Shown in pieces: positions 1-28,885 of a stretch of 64,000 nt of DNA. A program made the translations under genes and the position numbers. Origin of the DNA: Chrysoperla carnea (Eukaryota > Arthropoda > Insecta > Neuroptera > Chrysopidae). Position 1 is the first letter of the stretch. Every line of letters starts with the position of its first letter. The notes beneath the pieces were generated by a model, which saw only the letters and a program-made list of their open reading frames with translations, had not been told where the DNA came from and did no database searches. Location: NCBI RefSeq assembly GCF_905475395.1, contig NC_058338.1, forward strand, positions 91,311,435 through 91,375,434. The letters are read 5' to 3'.

Positions 1-293
1 ACTCAGTTTGAATTGTTATATGTCAATTAATAATTCTTGTCTAAAATATAAATTTGTATTATGTTTTTAACAATAATATAAAATAATGAAACAGTATTAA
101 TTATTATTAATTATATAATAATAAAAATAAATTGATTAATAATGAATATAAAATCCATATATAATTATAAATTATGTTTGATTTGAATAAAGTACACTTT
201 TTATTATTCAAAGTATACAACAATTTTCTTTGAATTGCTGGGAAAATAATTTGATGCCTTAAAAAATATAAAATTATTTAAAAAAGAAATACT
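1..293. other. 5' flank of the Vav gene
   Basis: Very AT-rich DNA upstream of the Vav start codon. I see no upstream exon, TATA box at a convincing distance, or repeat end. It probably holds the 5' UTR and perhaps part of the promoter, but nothing here can be assigned with confidence. Confidence 0.4.
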
Positions 294-15324
<15,031 letters not shown>

Positions 15325-17309
15325 TGTCCGGAGTGTCTGGTGGCGATACCACCTCCACCAGAATTTGCAAGTTGTTAATAATTTTTTTTCTTTTCTTTTA
15401 AAATTACGACGGATTCAACGGCTTTAAGCATTTACAAAATTGCACATAAAAAAAAATCGAATATTTTTTTGTTGTGTAATAATACAGGTTATATAACCAA
15501 AATTGAAATTATATTATTGATCTCAGCTCAGATGCGTAAGCAGTTATAGAAGTTTTGATGCTTTGTTGAAAAGACATAACCTTTTATTTACTCAAAATTA
15601 CGATGGGAAATTTTCATTCCGGATTTCCAAAGCTTATATGGAAAGGTTTACTATTTTTTTTGGAATAGTTGGGGCTACTCTTTAATTTTATAAACCATAG
15701 GGCGGACTTATTTACGAAATTCGGCGGGCAAACATGGTTAGGGGTGCCTGGATCGAATACATTCTGAAACTGCAACGAAACATTTAAGGAATTATATCCA
15801 GTTGTGAGAGCAAAAAAAAAAAAAAAATAAAACACGTTTTTTTTGGGAAGACCATTCATTTTACATAAATATAAAAACGTATAAATATAGGACATTTCTT
15901 TAATTTTAAGATCCCGTTGTCCGATTCAAAAATTGTATATGATATTGCTTCTCTAGGCCATCTCCTAGAGATCCTCTAAAAAAATGAATATATTTATTAA
16001 TCGAAGGAATAATAAAAATTATGATTTTTGATAAAATAGCGGCTCATAAAATTCAAAATTCTTAAAAAAATTTCCAAATTCAAAGTGGGCTAAAATATCG
16101 AAACAATTTTCAAAACTCTTATTTCTTCGATTAATACCTGGGGAAAATATCTAAAAAGTTTGTATAAAAAAAAAGAAACCGATCGGTCGTACCGTTTCGG
16201 AGAAATCTTGCTCACCGACTTTGAAAATGCTGTTTCGAGAAAAACAAGTTTAAAGTTTCAAAAGACGTTTACACTCAGATAAGTTTTTTTTATGCGTTTA
16301 TCTTCGTGACTATTTATTGGATTTACTTGAAATTTTCAGAGAATTAACTTAAATATATGTACATTCCGGGAATTGATTCTTTGAAAATTCTAACTGAATA
16401 TAACCCCACAATTGAGAAACGCTTTTATATTTAAAAATCAAAATACTCGCAATTATTTTACAGAAAAAATCACCTTGCACGCTGATTAGACTCTAAATAT
16501 TCGCTTGATGTTTAAGCAACCACAAAAAGAAAGCTCAAAGTATTCACAACCTGCTTTTTTTTAGCTTTCCAAGCATACAAATTTTTCGTAAATACATTGT
16601 GAGAATTTTGAAAGTCAATAAGAAATGCAAGAAAACATTTCTACAACTGCTTACATGTCTTAAGTGAGGTTCTTTTTAAATCTATATCATAAATAAATTA
16701 TCAAATTTTCTTCCAGTAGTCATTAAGAAAATTATAAAAGTCTATATAATAAAAAAAAAAATTGCCACTACAAAATGAGCAATGGCCAGTGTTAATCGTT
16801 TAAAAAATTTTGATTCTTGTTGAAAATTGTATAATAATAATTTTATTTCGCAAAATTTTTTTTGGAATGTAAATAAATGTATTTAAAAACAAAAAATACA
16901 TCACACACTCGTTAAGATTTTGGAATTTTCCATACAGGAATAGCTAATAAATCTCTTCCTTTATATTTTTGCTGTTTAGACAAAGAATTCTATTAATTTC
17001 AAGCGGAATATTTTTACAAAGTTAAATAATAACTTCATACGCCACGTTATAATGTTTTTTTAAATGTGAAAATTATTTATATCTAATTTGTTTTTCATTA
17101 AATATTCAGGGCCTTTTGCCGTTTAAATCGTACAACTATGAAACACATCAAATTGGAGGGGGGAATAGGACTCTCTAAGGTCATAACAGTTTACATCACA
17201 GGAAAGTGATACTCGCCGGACAAAAGGCTTTTACAAATGGTCTTGAATTTTTTATTACTATAACAACATTTCGAGTCTTAATATAATAATAAATAATAAT
17301 ATATAAGAA
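15325..17309. other. Vav 3' flank and intergenic DNA
   Basis: This stretch holds the 3' UTR of Vav of unknown length. An AATAAA occurs at 15826-15831 but sits in an A-rich run, so it is only a candidate poly(A) signal. The rest is AT-rich and I see no gene. Confidence 0.4.
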
Positions 17310-17780
17310 AGGTACCCTAAATGGGTCCCTAGTACCTAGACCAAAGAAAGCGCCATGTAGAAAGCTAATAGCTTGTCCACCGGGTTTTCTCGCAGGATTG
17401 TTGGATGCAAGGTTTTGGACCTAATTACATTCTAAACCTGACGCCCTGAGAGTTTTTGCAGGTTTAAATAACATGTATGGAGATTTAATCGTACTCCATA
17501 CAGGCCCTAAAAATGGGATCATCGAAATCTCCATGTTATGAAGGCCTAGCTGTGGTTATACACAGTTTGGCCTGTCGCATGCCCTGCGCAGTCACCGTAA
17601 CCAAGATGAGCATGTCATAGCTATTTCTTAATTTGGTAAATTACGGATCATCTTTCTATAGAAATGACAGCCTAAGGTGAAAGTAGCGTTTGGAGCGATC
17701 CCTCTCGTATCAACTAGTCCGCTACTTCATTATCTTTTACGCCAGAATGGCCCATTTCGAGTCTTGGTGTAGCGCAGCAC
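17310..17780 (-). mobile_element. LINE fragment, minus strand
   Basis: Reverse complement of the R1-like LINE 3' region: the complement of ccaaactgtgtataaccaca and of ccttcataacatggagat are present, as in the copies at 11640, 34190 and 62350. It includes decayed RNase H remnants toward 17780. No intact frame. Confidence 0.7.
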
Positions 17781-18524
17781 ATTTTCAAGTTCATCTCATT
17801 GGCCTTAAAATGAGTCCTAATAGAGACCAAAAGTACAAAGGATAACGTTGGTGTATTTTTAGCGAAACAAAAATATTTGATTTTCACATAAAAACGTTTA
17901 AAGGTGGCAGTCAAGGTAATATAAGGTTTTGTATTTTATTTTAGAAAATGGGTACTAATATACCGTCACAAATGTAAATAGACAATAATAAAAACAATAT
18001 CTTTAACTAACAAAAAATGGACAATACTATGGTACACAATGGTAGAAATAACGGATCATATCAGTCTTTTATTAATTATAAATAAATTGATATATTTTTT
18101 TAGATGTCAAAAAAATATTTTATTGTAGAAATTTATTCGAGTTTTTAAGTCTTCGTAGATGGACTTTATATTTTTCTTGGGGAAATGTTTTCTCGATTAA
18201 CAAAAAATAAACATATATTTTTCTCTTTTTAACATACAAGTTCAAATCTAGTTAACGAAATGTATTTTTTGAAAGTTTCTAGGTAGGATATTGAAAATTT
18301 ATTCAAAATATTTTGAATCTTAGTTTCACAGAAAATGATTTCATATAAATTCAATTGTTTAACGAAATATAGATATTTTCTTGATAGCTTTATTTCTATA
18401 CACTAGTAAAGTATTTTTGTCGGATGACCTTTGCGCCACCAGGTGTTTTATTTTGAAAAAAGTGGCTTGTATAAACGTCATTATCATATGTTACAATAAA
18501 GATTTAATATTCAATAAAATATGT

Positions 18525-18629
18525 AGAAAAAGATCGAATCGAAAGTGTTGTGTTGTTAATTGTGAAAAAACACTCTCTAATAGTCCATTATTGCAATTTT
18601 ACCGTTTTCCTGGATATTCCACTGTTTAA
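18525..18629 (+). pseudogene. THAP-domain remnant
   Basis: The last third of the 18381-18629 frame reads KCCVVNCEKTLSNSPLLQFY followed by RFP, the N-terminal C2CH signature of a THAP DNA-binding domain (C-x4-C ... F-x-FP). The frame stops at once after it and nothing C-terminal is found nearby. It is most likely a broken transposon (P-element-like) or THAP pseudogene, though an exon of an unrecognised gene is possible. Confidence 0.5.
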
Positions 18630-18974
18630 AAAATAAAATAGTGTCACTTATATATGACAATGACGTATCTGCTAATCACTTTTATAAAAATAAAACACGA
18701 GATGGCGTACTACTTTATTAGCGAATAATTTTATTAATAAATGCAAATTTATAAAAAAATATATTTTTCTAAATATTAAAATATTACAGTTAAAAATTAA
18801 AATACAAAAAATAGTCAAGCAAATATATAATGGAAGATTTTTAAAATATACAAAAATTAATTTAGATTAGAAGCAAAAATTAGTTGTGCAATAAGGCTGT
18901 AGTCAATATAGCGTCAAAATTAACGTAAGTTTTCAGCTTACGTTGTGTTAAATTGTCGTCTTACATTGACGTCA

Positions 18975-19425
18975 ATCTAACAAACGGATATTTAAGGTGT
19001 TTCGATAACAAAACGAAAATGTTAATAAAAAACTGATATTTTGTGTGCCAATTAATGAGTATTTAATACGCCTTCTGTATAAATTTCAAGTGAATTCTCT
19101 GTACGGTTTACAATAAATTAATTATTAAAAGCTGCCCTTTTTACATGATGGTATATGAAAAGTATGATGGTATATATTTATCAATATTCATCAAGTTTCA
19201 AGATTTAAAATCAAACCAAAATTAAGAACTGTGCATAAACAAGATAAAATTTTTTTGGTAAAAACACTGACTTTGATAGTAAATTTCTCCTAAATCGTTT
19301 AGAGAATCGATATGAATTCACAAAAGACTTATAAAACGATGACTAATTGATTGAATAAAATTTCAAAATTTTTGGATCATTTTAATTTTTTTGGTATCGA
19401 AATACCTTAACGTCCGCAAAACATC
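18975..19425. repeat. MITE with inverted ends
   Basis: Left aacggatatttaaggtgttt and right (complement of the ggtatcgaaataccttaacg end) form an inverted repeat with the same ggtgttt/ggtattt cgata core. Part of the right half (agaatcgatatgaatt ... ggtatcgaaatacctta) recurs at 51265-51392. Non-coding. Confidence 0.5.
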
Positions 19426-22056
19426 CGTTTATATCAACGTTAGTATCACCTCAGTCTAAAAGTCTTAAGATAATCTTCAAGCATACTAAAAAAACTGTTT
19501 GTTTCGTACAACGACGCGAATACACAAATTATCAGTATTGAAAACTATGAATCAGATGGCCTATGAATTTTCACACGAAATAATAAAATTTTCTAGCGTA
19601 GTAAACTTATAGTAAAAGGTTTGAATGTAGCAGATAGTTCTGATATTTGACACAATTGTATTTTTTGATCTGTATATAATAGATATGATTTGTATATATT
19701 TCAGATTTTTAATTAGTTATAATTGCAAGCATTTATTACGCACTAAGTTATAAGGGTTTATGATATACAAGATAAAACAACGGATAATTGGTAAAGGAAA
19801 CGCATTTATTTAAAAAAAAATATCAGTTTATTATTTTTTTTACACAGTTAACGATCGGAAATCAAGCCTTATTTTAAAACCAAATAGTATCCCTAGTGGA
19901 AATATTCTAATGAACTATATCTTATCTGGTTTCTCTTCAGAGCGAATAAATAAGCCAGAAAAACTCTAAATAATTTTTTTATATTCCTTACGAGAAGTAT
20001 TAAATATGATAAAAGCTACAGTAATTAATTTTTCGAAAATCTGATATGTTTTAAATTTTACTGAATAATTCTGAAAAAGTCTTCTACAAAAGTCCAAAAA
20101 ATATGTAAAAAGCAGTCTTAAAACTGCTTAATAAGTTTTACATAAATCTTTGCATACTTTTTCAGAATGTTTCAGAATTTTTTAGACTTACTCATTATTC
20201 TAGAATTGTTTTTCAGAACACTGCAAGACTAACTTAGACTAATACGCGAAAATATTTCCACCAGGGATCTTATATACATAATCGTGGATCTCATCCCTAG
20301 TGTTGCCAGTTGTTAACACTGTTTATCCCTACTTAGGTACATAGAAACTGTTGTTAGAGTTCCTCTGATTGGAGAACTTCTCCAAAACTAAGATGGTCTA
20401 GTCTGACTCTTTTAGATCTACCAATCATATTAAATAATGAAGCTGTTCAAAGTCAAAATATATCTTAGTTCGAATTTAATAAAATATTTTCCGATAGCAA
20501 AGTCACAAACACAAAGAAATCTTACATTTCTAGATAGAGATCGGAAATTCTCAGCAATGTCTACAGATCTTAAGAGAGATTATACCATACTTTTAAATAC
20601 CTGAATCGTTTTGGATTTATAGGGTATTTATCGTTAGAATCCTTACATCATGAATTTGTTTTAAATTCACTATATACACCCTCGCAGAGAACTCTAACCA
20701 AAGGAAATTACAAAAATTTTACTCCACAAGTATCTTTGTGACAATATTTTCGGGAAACTCTACCACAATTGGGTTTAAAGACACACAAATTTTAAAATTA
20801 ACACTTTAGAACCGTTGTAATTTGGCTTAAAGTGGGTTTTTTTTTTACACCGAACGCACTATTAAAGCTGAGTGCAAATTTAGACGGAGCTTGATGATGT
20901 GACGCGATGCAGTATTACGTATGTAGATGAGTTGGTAGCGCAGTTTTATGTGTAGTCGATTCTATACAGTTGCGACGACACATACAAACTATACCCTCTT
21001 AGTATATAGAAACAATACAGAACCCGCCATACTTAAAGGGGTCGTTCATAAACTACGTCACGCTAAATTTTATCATTTTTGACCCCACTTTACACTCTAT
21101 AAATATTTTACGAAAGCTAGCTTACTCCGCTGTCCATAAATATTTCATTTCTAGTTGCAGTTATTGTAACGATAAAGTATTCGTAAAAATATTTATACAG
21201 GGTGAGTTGTAAGTCATGAAGTTTTTTTTTTTTAAAGTGCGGGTATGATATTCTAAGACGAAAAATCCTTAGGCGAATTCTAAGACGAAAAATTTTCCCC
21301 AATTGTCACACTTAGCGATATCCCTCTTAGCATGAATACATATTTTATGAATGGCCTCAAACCTACAGTACCTAATGACTAAAACCGCGTTACGTCACCT
21401 CACCAAGCTATGTCTCAAATTGTGCTCGACCTAATAGATTGAATTAAATACACAGTAACACGCCTTTAGTGGTGAACAATTGTACCATTTTAATTCAAAT
21501 AAATAAGAAACATCACGCAATAATTTTTAAATAAAACTACATCTAGTTCAAATTTTTACCACTAGAGGCGTAACAATATTATAAAATAAAAACTAGACGC
21601 TTAATATATTTATTTTGTGCCATAACAATAAAAATATGGTATATATTATATATATTATTTAAAATAATTTTAATTGACATAATTATTATATGAATGAAAC
21701 TTAAAAGTATAATTCAGGATAAATTTTATTAGTTCAGTCAAAAATAAAATAAAGTATGAGTTTAATTTTTAAAAACGTATCGATATATATATATATATAT
21801 ATATTATTTAAAGTTTATGTTAAAATTTATATATTGTTTCTATATTCTTAAATTATATTACACTAGTGTTATAAACTTTGTAAACAAGCATGGCAGAATT
21901 GTAATTTTAAAATAACGTGGCATGAATTTTCAGGCTTTTTATGTTTTAATTCTCATAGACAAAATGTGATTTTTATCCAAATTACAAACTTATATATTTA
22001 AAAATTAGAAATAATCATGGAATTTGAAAAGTTAACTCTTGTGGGCATTATTCAAG
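19426..22056. other. Intergenic AT-rich DNA
   Basis: No gene is recognised. A phrase near 21037-21060 (ggggtcgttcataaactacg) and an inverted-like partner near 21340 (tttatgaatggcctc) suggest another MITE of about 310 bp. A short (TA)n run is at 21783-21804. Confidence 0.4.
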
Positions 22057-22546
22057 TACAGAGTGTCTCAATAAAACTACACTATTTCATTTAAAAATAA
22101 AAGCATGTATATTATTTATTGAGTGAGTTGTAAAATTTTTATTGCATTTAAAAGTAGACATGTATGAAATATCCGGACTCTCATGGCTCTGATGACAGGC
22201 CTTTACTATTTTCTTGAAATTTTCGATGAATTTGGCTGTATCTCATTGATGACGTGTTGAATCTCGGCCTTGAGCTCAATAATTGTTTCTGGTTTATTCG
22301 CATAAATAAAGAATTTCGAATTGATGTTTTTGTCGACACTCTTTTCCGTTTACAGCACCAAAATTTTCATCGACTCGTCGACCCAAAGGGGACTTACTGT
22401 CCATAATCGATTCAGTCTCTTCAAATTTTTTGACAACTCTTCGAATTGTTGAGGCATTGGTACACTTTCTCGGCCGAATTTGTAATGGATTTTTTCAATT
22501 TTAAGACAAAATTTAAATAGAGCACTCTTATTGAGACACCCTTTAC
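22057..22546 (-). mobile_element. Internally deleted Tc1/IS630-like transposon
   Basis: Ends tacagagtgtctcaataa and the complement of ttattgagacaccctttac form terminal inverted repeats. Minus-strand pieces resemble the helix-turn-helix region (a RRVVKKFEETESIMDSKSPL-like run near 22385-22460) and the extreme C-terminus (ELKAEIQHVINEIQPNSS near 22215-22275) of a transposase; the catalytic middle is missing. It is not autonomous. Confidence 0.7.
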
Positions 22547-22957
22547 AAAAAAAGTTGCGCCTGAAAATAATCGAAGGAATGTTTGGAGAAAATTGTCTGC
22601 AAACTCTATCACATTAGTGTGTATATTAAAAAAAAAATTATATACAGTTTGTCTTGTATTATAACTATGTATATATAAATATGATTATTATTTTTTAATT
22701 TTGTATATATTTTATTTTATTATTATTTGTTATAAATTTTAATTTATGAATTGTATCACAAATATATTATTATTAATTATTATATATATGTTTCCTGTAA
22801 CATAATATTTTAACATATAAAAAACAATTATGAACTTATAATTTTTATAATTTGTGTTTTTTTTAAATTTTATTTTCTTGCTTTTTTTTCTTTTGTATTT
22901 TATTTTACTTAGCTGGGTTCTTCATTCAAAGTCAGTTTGAAGTTAAGTGTCACTTAT

Positions 22958-23417
22958 GAATAGGCTTTTGTCCTAAATTTTAAAAATTGATTTATACGTT
23001 ACATTAGTATCTGATTTACACCAAAAAAGTATTATTAAAAAAAAAACACTATTTGCATTATGTATTTTGCATTTTCAAAAACCAATTCAAATTTACTTAG
23101 AAAATAATATAGTGTCATAGTGTCTTGAATGACATTACGACTTGGCATACAATCATTTTTGTGTATGCAAATTTAAGCAGTTGTAATCAAGTAAACTGCT
23201 TCGTTCTATTAAAATGTAATGTTGCTTCATGGCATGACGTAATACTTTGAATATTTTCTGATTGGTGTTTGTTGTCACGTGACTGAATACCTAATTTTAC
23301 TAAAATTATTTTATAAAAATAATAATAATCTATTTTTTGTTTTGTTATCTACATATCATGATTAAGCATTAGAAACTTTTATCAACCGATTTATTCTTAG
23401 TGGACAAAAGCCTATTC
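22958..23417. repeat. MITE with perfect 16-bp terminal inverted repeats
   Basis: gaataggcttttgtcc at 22958-22973 is matched exactly by its reverse complement at 23402-23417. The interior is AT-rich and non-coding. A second copy, missing the left end, is at about 60390-60780. Confidence 0.8.
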
Positions 23418-25535
23418 TCCAACTTATGTATGTTTCCCAAAAGAATCAACACCCAATAATTCAATAATAAAATGAAATCGAATTGGATTGAGTTATGTTG
23501 AGTTGATCTATATGTCAGCTTCGGGATTCCTATACTGTGGATGGAGAAAATTGCGGTTACTACCTCTTACCCATGTATAATTGTTGTATTTTTTATAATT
23601 GTATGTATAAATTACATTCGTCGATTACATAATAATGATATCGGAAAATCTTAATCTTAAATAAGCGAAAAATCTCTCACTGACTGATTAATTGACTCAT
23701 AGAGTGGCGTAGCTATCATAGAGCTAAGTAGTGCAGGGTCTCTAAGCTCAGAGATCAGCTCCCGAAGCTAGCAAACCTTGAGGCTGCTCACAAGATTTAT
23801 CTTTTATCAAAAGGTAAAGAGCCCATATACAATTCTAAAAAAATCATACAGCAAAAATATTTCAAGGATAGGAAAGTGAAGATGTCAAGACCCTTAGTTA
23901 CGTGAATTATCTCTATTTTTTCTAAAGATGGCACACAGATAAATCAAATTTATTATTTTATTTTGCATAGAAATGGGATTATGTTGAGGTCAAATCTCAG
24001 CGAAATAAACGAAAAAGGTTAACAAATATTAGTGAAAATTAAACCTTAGTTTTTTTTTTCTTGTTGAAAGCAAAAATAGACAATAAAATAATTTGCAACA
24101 AAATTATTCGTATCAATTGAAAGGATTTTGCTGGTAAAATTTAGTATGAAATATATGTTGATATTAAACTAAAATTTGTGTAAGGTGATTCCGCATAAAT
24201 CAATAGTAAAACATATACAAACTCCTTTATTTACTTTTTCAACATAAAATCATGGCTGTCATTTGGGCTTAATTTACGTGAAACCATCCTACATCACCTA
24301 CCCTACAATTATCGTAATTCTAAATCAATAAAATAAAACAAAAACCATTTTCTAAAAACGTCATAGATTTAGTGCTGTAGCTGTTTTATCAATTCTTTTA
24401 GAATTATGGAAAATGCAAATTTTAGCCTGACCACAAAAATGTAAAATATTTAAATATAATGAACGTATTGTTGTGAAAATGTACCCTTCAAATAAAAACA
24501 AGTAAATTTTTTACTAAAAAAAAAAGCCTAAATATTTAAAAGAAATAAAAACTTTGCGCAATGTTACAATAAAAATTGTTTCTTCAAATACTAACTTAAA
24601 TCGTTTATTAATAATATTAGATTCCTTGAAAAATCTAGAATCTTAGTTTAGTTTAAAACTGCTCAACTTTTTATCCGATCGAATTCAATCCTGAGATTAT
24701 ATTTGACTTTCAATTCGCATTTTGAGTATTACTGAACACGATATATTTAACATCGTAAATCATACTGCGAGAAAAAATACAAATTTGTCGATTCATTTCA
24801 AATCTACTATTTTTATAATCGTTATCAAGAATGCTATTTCTGATAACAAATTCGAAATATTGATCTCCAGTTTTTCGACAAATCCTGGTGGGAAATGGTA
24901 GTACTAAAGGAAACATTCATTCCTTTGACAGATTGGTTCACTATAACCCCGACTTATAAAAAGCATATATAGGTTTGAACTAATTCGTTTTTTTTTCTAA
25001 ACAGAAAATAATAAATAAAGAGGCAAAGTCATTTTAATTTAATTGTTTAATTGTTTTACAATTAAACAATTTTACTTGCACTGAGCAAGTTTTCAATCAA
25101 ACCCAAATTGGTCAATGTATCAAAGATGAAAATTGAACATAGGCCAAAGCGAGGATAGAGGTATTAAGGAAAACTATCACTGTACCTGTATAAAAAGTGT
25201 CCATAGAAACGCAGACAATTCATGGCGCCGCTGGAGCAAAAGTGTAAGTTTAAAAAAAAGTAAGATAAAGATCTAAACAAGTTGTTAAAGAAGTTCCAAT
25301 CAAACACAAAGTGCTCAAAGTAATAAGTGTAGGATACAGAAGTTAACAACAAACACACTTTTGTTAAACAAGCGCCATTCTGGTCAATTTTAAGAACTAT
25401 TATTTTCTGTTTTCAGCTGGACATTTTTTTACTTTAACCTCTATTTAAGATGGTTCTCTTTATCTCTACCCTCCATAGCTAATAATTAGGAACATAGCAT
25501 ATTATACATAGAGAATTCCGTGGCCCAAAATTTGC
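23418..25535. other. Intergenic AT-rich DNA
   Basis: I see no coding exon, RNA gene or clear repeat end here. Short open frames (for example 24710-24916) have no recognisable motif. Confidence 0.35.
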
Positions 25536-25694
25536 GATATGATGAATGAGAGAGAAGACTGCCACTTTACTCTTATGTGTACTTGTCTAATCTATATGTC
25601 ATTGGCTAGATATTGCATCATATGATTATGACATATGACTATGACAAGGACACATAGGAACTAACTGGCAATTTACTCTCTCATTCATCATATC
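25536..25694. repeat. Short MITE with perfect 19-bp inverted ends
   Basis: gatatgatgaatgagagag at 25536-25554 is the exact reverse complement of 25676-25694, and adjacent internal blocks are imperfectly mirrored. The length is 159 bp with no coding capacity. Confidence 0.75.
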
Positions 25695-26549
25695 ACATCC
25701 ACTTACACTATAAATGGTTAGGATTGATCGAATGTACTTAAGTCTTAGCATTACAGTTTTGCATGTAAGTTGCCCATCTTAGAATATTATCTCTATGGAT
25801 TTGGGTTATGAATACACGCAGGCGAATTTTTTAAAGTTCACGTGGGCCACTTTATAAACTCAAAAGAACGCAAGTTGAGACACAATCTAGGTTGAAAGTA
25901 AAAAAAATTCTCCATAATGAACCAATCCACAACGGTACTATTAGATATTTTATGTTCTTGATCTTCCAAACTTTTTGAGAAAAAAAAACTTTCAAATCGG
26001 TCCAATACTTTTGACGATTACCGCTTAATACGATATAAACAAAAATTCTAAATAGTATAGTTTTAAAACGTTTCGAAAAGTTGATATTTACAAAAAAAAG
26101 AAACCTATTCGTGAAAAATTCAAGAAAAATTATTTTTGTGGATAAATAAATATATTTAAAATAAATTAAAATTTAAATATCTGTATGTTTAATGAAATAC
26201 GATTATATAGATGTAAGATTTTGTATATAAAATAATAAAAATTTAACTGATATATATAAACGTCAAAATTATATTGTAAAATGGAAAATATGTATGTATT
26301 TATTTTTAAAAAATAATTGAATGAAAAAATAATTAATAATTGTTTGTAGCTGTGTTAATCAAATTATATGATTAATTTTTAGAAATGTTAAATAAAAATA
26401 TTATTTCCTGTTAAAAAAAATAACGAAGTTATTTATTCATAATTATAATATCATTATTTTTCCCACAGATGTCAGTACTAAACTTACAGAATGTGAACCC
26501 ATGGTTAACTATAAAAAATCGATCTTTTTTTGTACTTCATGGCGACATC

Positions 26550-26810
26550 AAAATATAAAAAATTGATTTTGCTCTGCCATACGCAAGTTTTATCCAATTT
26601 TAATAAGCCAAGTATGTAATTATACTTAAAGTCTGAGACATATTTTTATATGAGATCCAATTTTTCAAATTTATCAAAGATTTTTTGAACTTGATGACGT
26701 CAGTATAATTCAAAAAATTAGAATTTGCTCTATCACAAGCAAATTTTATCCAATTTTAATAAATCAAGCACGTAATTCTATGAAATTTGGATCGTATATT
26801 TTAATTTTTT
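26550..26810. repeat. Imperfect tandem duplication
   Basis: Two copies of a block carrying ttttatccaattttaataa (about 26580 and 26745), each preceded by a tgctct(g/a)-like phrase and followed by a caagtatgtaatt / caagcacgtaatt variant. Non-coding. Confidence 0.55.
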
Positions 26811-27119
26811 AGTCTTTTACATTTCGGATCACAGAAAGCTACTTGAAATTAACACCACTTGCAGGTATTGCAAGAAAAGATATTACAGAAGAATCGACAG
26901 TATTTAATTAAAGCCTAGCTAGATTGCCAAATCCACAACCTTTGCAATTATGGTCTGATTTGTTACCTCTAAGTCACCAGGTCTAAGAAGTCAGAAAAGT
27001 GAAGAGATTTACATCATCTGGTCACCATAGCACTTAATGACGTAGACTGCTAAAAGAAATGTGTCTGCAATTCTTTCCATCATTTTTTTTGAAACTCATT
27101 GTAAAATTTCCAAATAAAA

Positions 27120-27715
27120 TTGAAAAAAAAACAATTGACTGATTTAATTGTTGAAATACTCTGTATAGAAAGTGTTAAATCTCAGTGCTTGCATTATTTT
27201 TACAAAATTATGGCGGTCGACGCCATTTGTTTTGATTTTCGAAAGTATTTTCTAAAATTTTTATTCGTTTTACAAGAATCTTTCACAAGACCATTCATTG
27301 AATCTACCTGAAAATGTTCAACTCCTTATCTTTTATAATTTTGAAGAAAATGGACACAATGAGTTTTGCTCTAATTTGCCCCCTCACAGGTAAACGATGA
27401 TGTTTACGAAAAAATGTTTCAAACAAAAGTTGTTAATGTTTTTATAAGGAAGATTTTTTACATTTAAACTTTTGTTCTATCTTCAACGATTTACCAGATG
27501 GGTCCTACGGATAAAACTCAAAACTTACTTTTTACGTCCTGAGCACGCTAAAAATATTCTTGATATCGTTTTTCGTTTTTGAGATATCGTGGCGACAGAT
27601 ACCAAAATTTTGTTCGTTTCATCAATATTTCCAAGCTTTACAAACTTGAGACTAAGATTAGTATACATTAACATATGTTTTATATATACATTATACAGGG
27701 TATAAAAAAATATTT
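27120..27715 (+). repeat. Dispersed repeat family R1
   Basis: Family of roughly 600 bp with an acaattgactgatttaattg-like left end, a central gtttacgaaaaaatgtttca block, agatgggtcctacgga, and a ttacaaacttgagac ... tatacagggtataaa right end. No open frame is shared between copies, so it looks like a non-autonomous DNA element or MITE. Confidence 0.75.
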
Positions 27716-28885
27716 TATCAAAAGGGAATTAAAATTATTAATATGATTTGTGTGTTTTAAGGATCGACAGAAATTTTTTTAGTACTATATAGTGGTAAGT
27801 TTGTATATTAGCATTCTTTTCTGTTATATGTGCATTCTTTCACCCAATAATCAAATATTGTTATCATAGTAATATTTAGAATGCTTTCACCTTGATTAAT
27901 AATGAACATATTGAGAACTTTGGTTGATTATGAAATTCCCAGTTACTATATTCGGAGTGTCATAGACACAGTATGTATATCTAATTCTAATAATTAAATT
28001 CACTTTCACAATGCCATCAATATTAGTTAGTAAGTATTTAAGATTGTAATTATATATCATATTGTTTTTAAAATTTTAAAAAAACCCCAATTAGACTGTG
28101 ACTTATATGCCAAATTCTTTTACATATTATATTCATAAATTGAAGAGTATTATTTTTAAAAATGGTACTTTTTGCGAAGTTTTGCAAAGATAATTCAAGA
28201 TTGCAACTTTTCAGGTTAAGTTTTAACGTATGCAGCGTTGCCAACTCAAAATCTATCTAGGTACCCGATATGATTTAAAAAGTTGGTAGTTTTCTATTAA
28301 TCAATCCTACTTTGAAAAGTTAGTAGATTTTGTTTTTATATGACTCATTAGTGAGTTTTTGTTTTATTCATTATAGTGACTTTCATGCACTTTTTCAAGC
28401 GTTATTCATCTTCGTTACGCCCCTGTTTTTCCAAGTGACTTTAAACTTTAATATTAATTAAATAACTAATTAAAAATCTCTGCGATCTATCCTCATTTAT
28501 AGAAGATTTATAGGTATATAACTATATACCTTTGGACTAAATTCTATAACACACACAAAAATTCAAACATTATAGATTAGCCGTTGTTGGGAGTTAATCA
28601 TGCAAAAATAAGAATTGGAATTTTTCCTATAATGCTCTCATTTTGTTTAGTTTATGATATCTCTAAAATGTCATTCCAATTACTTTGTATTGCTTAGAAC
28701 TACTAGACGAAAATAAGATTATTAAATTTCTTAGGTACGATATTTCGAAAATAACTCAATTGTGTGAACAAGCTTGAGGACCTTCCGTAATAACAATTAA
28801 GTTTAGAAACTTTAAGATCGAGCAAAACTAAAGTTGTTGCATAAACCAAAAAGTTTTGGGGATAAACTGACTGTATTGCAAACTA
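27716..28885. other. Intergenic AT-rich DNA
   Basis: No gene or repeat boundary that I can support. Confidence 0.35.
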
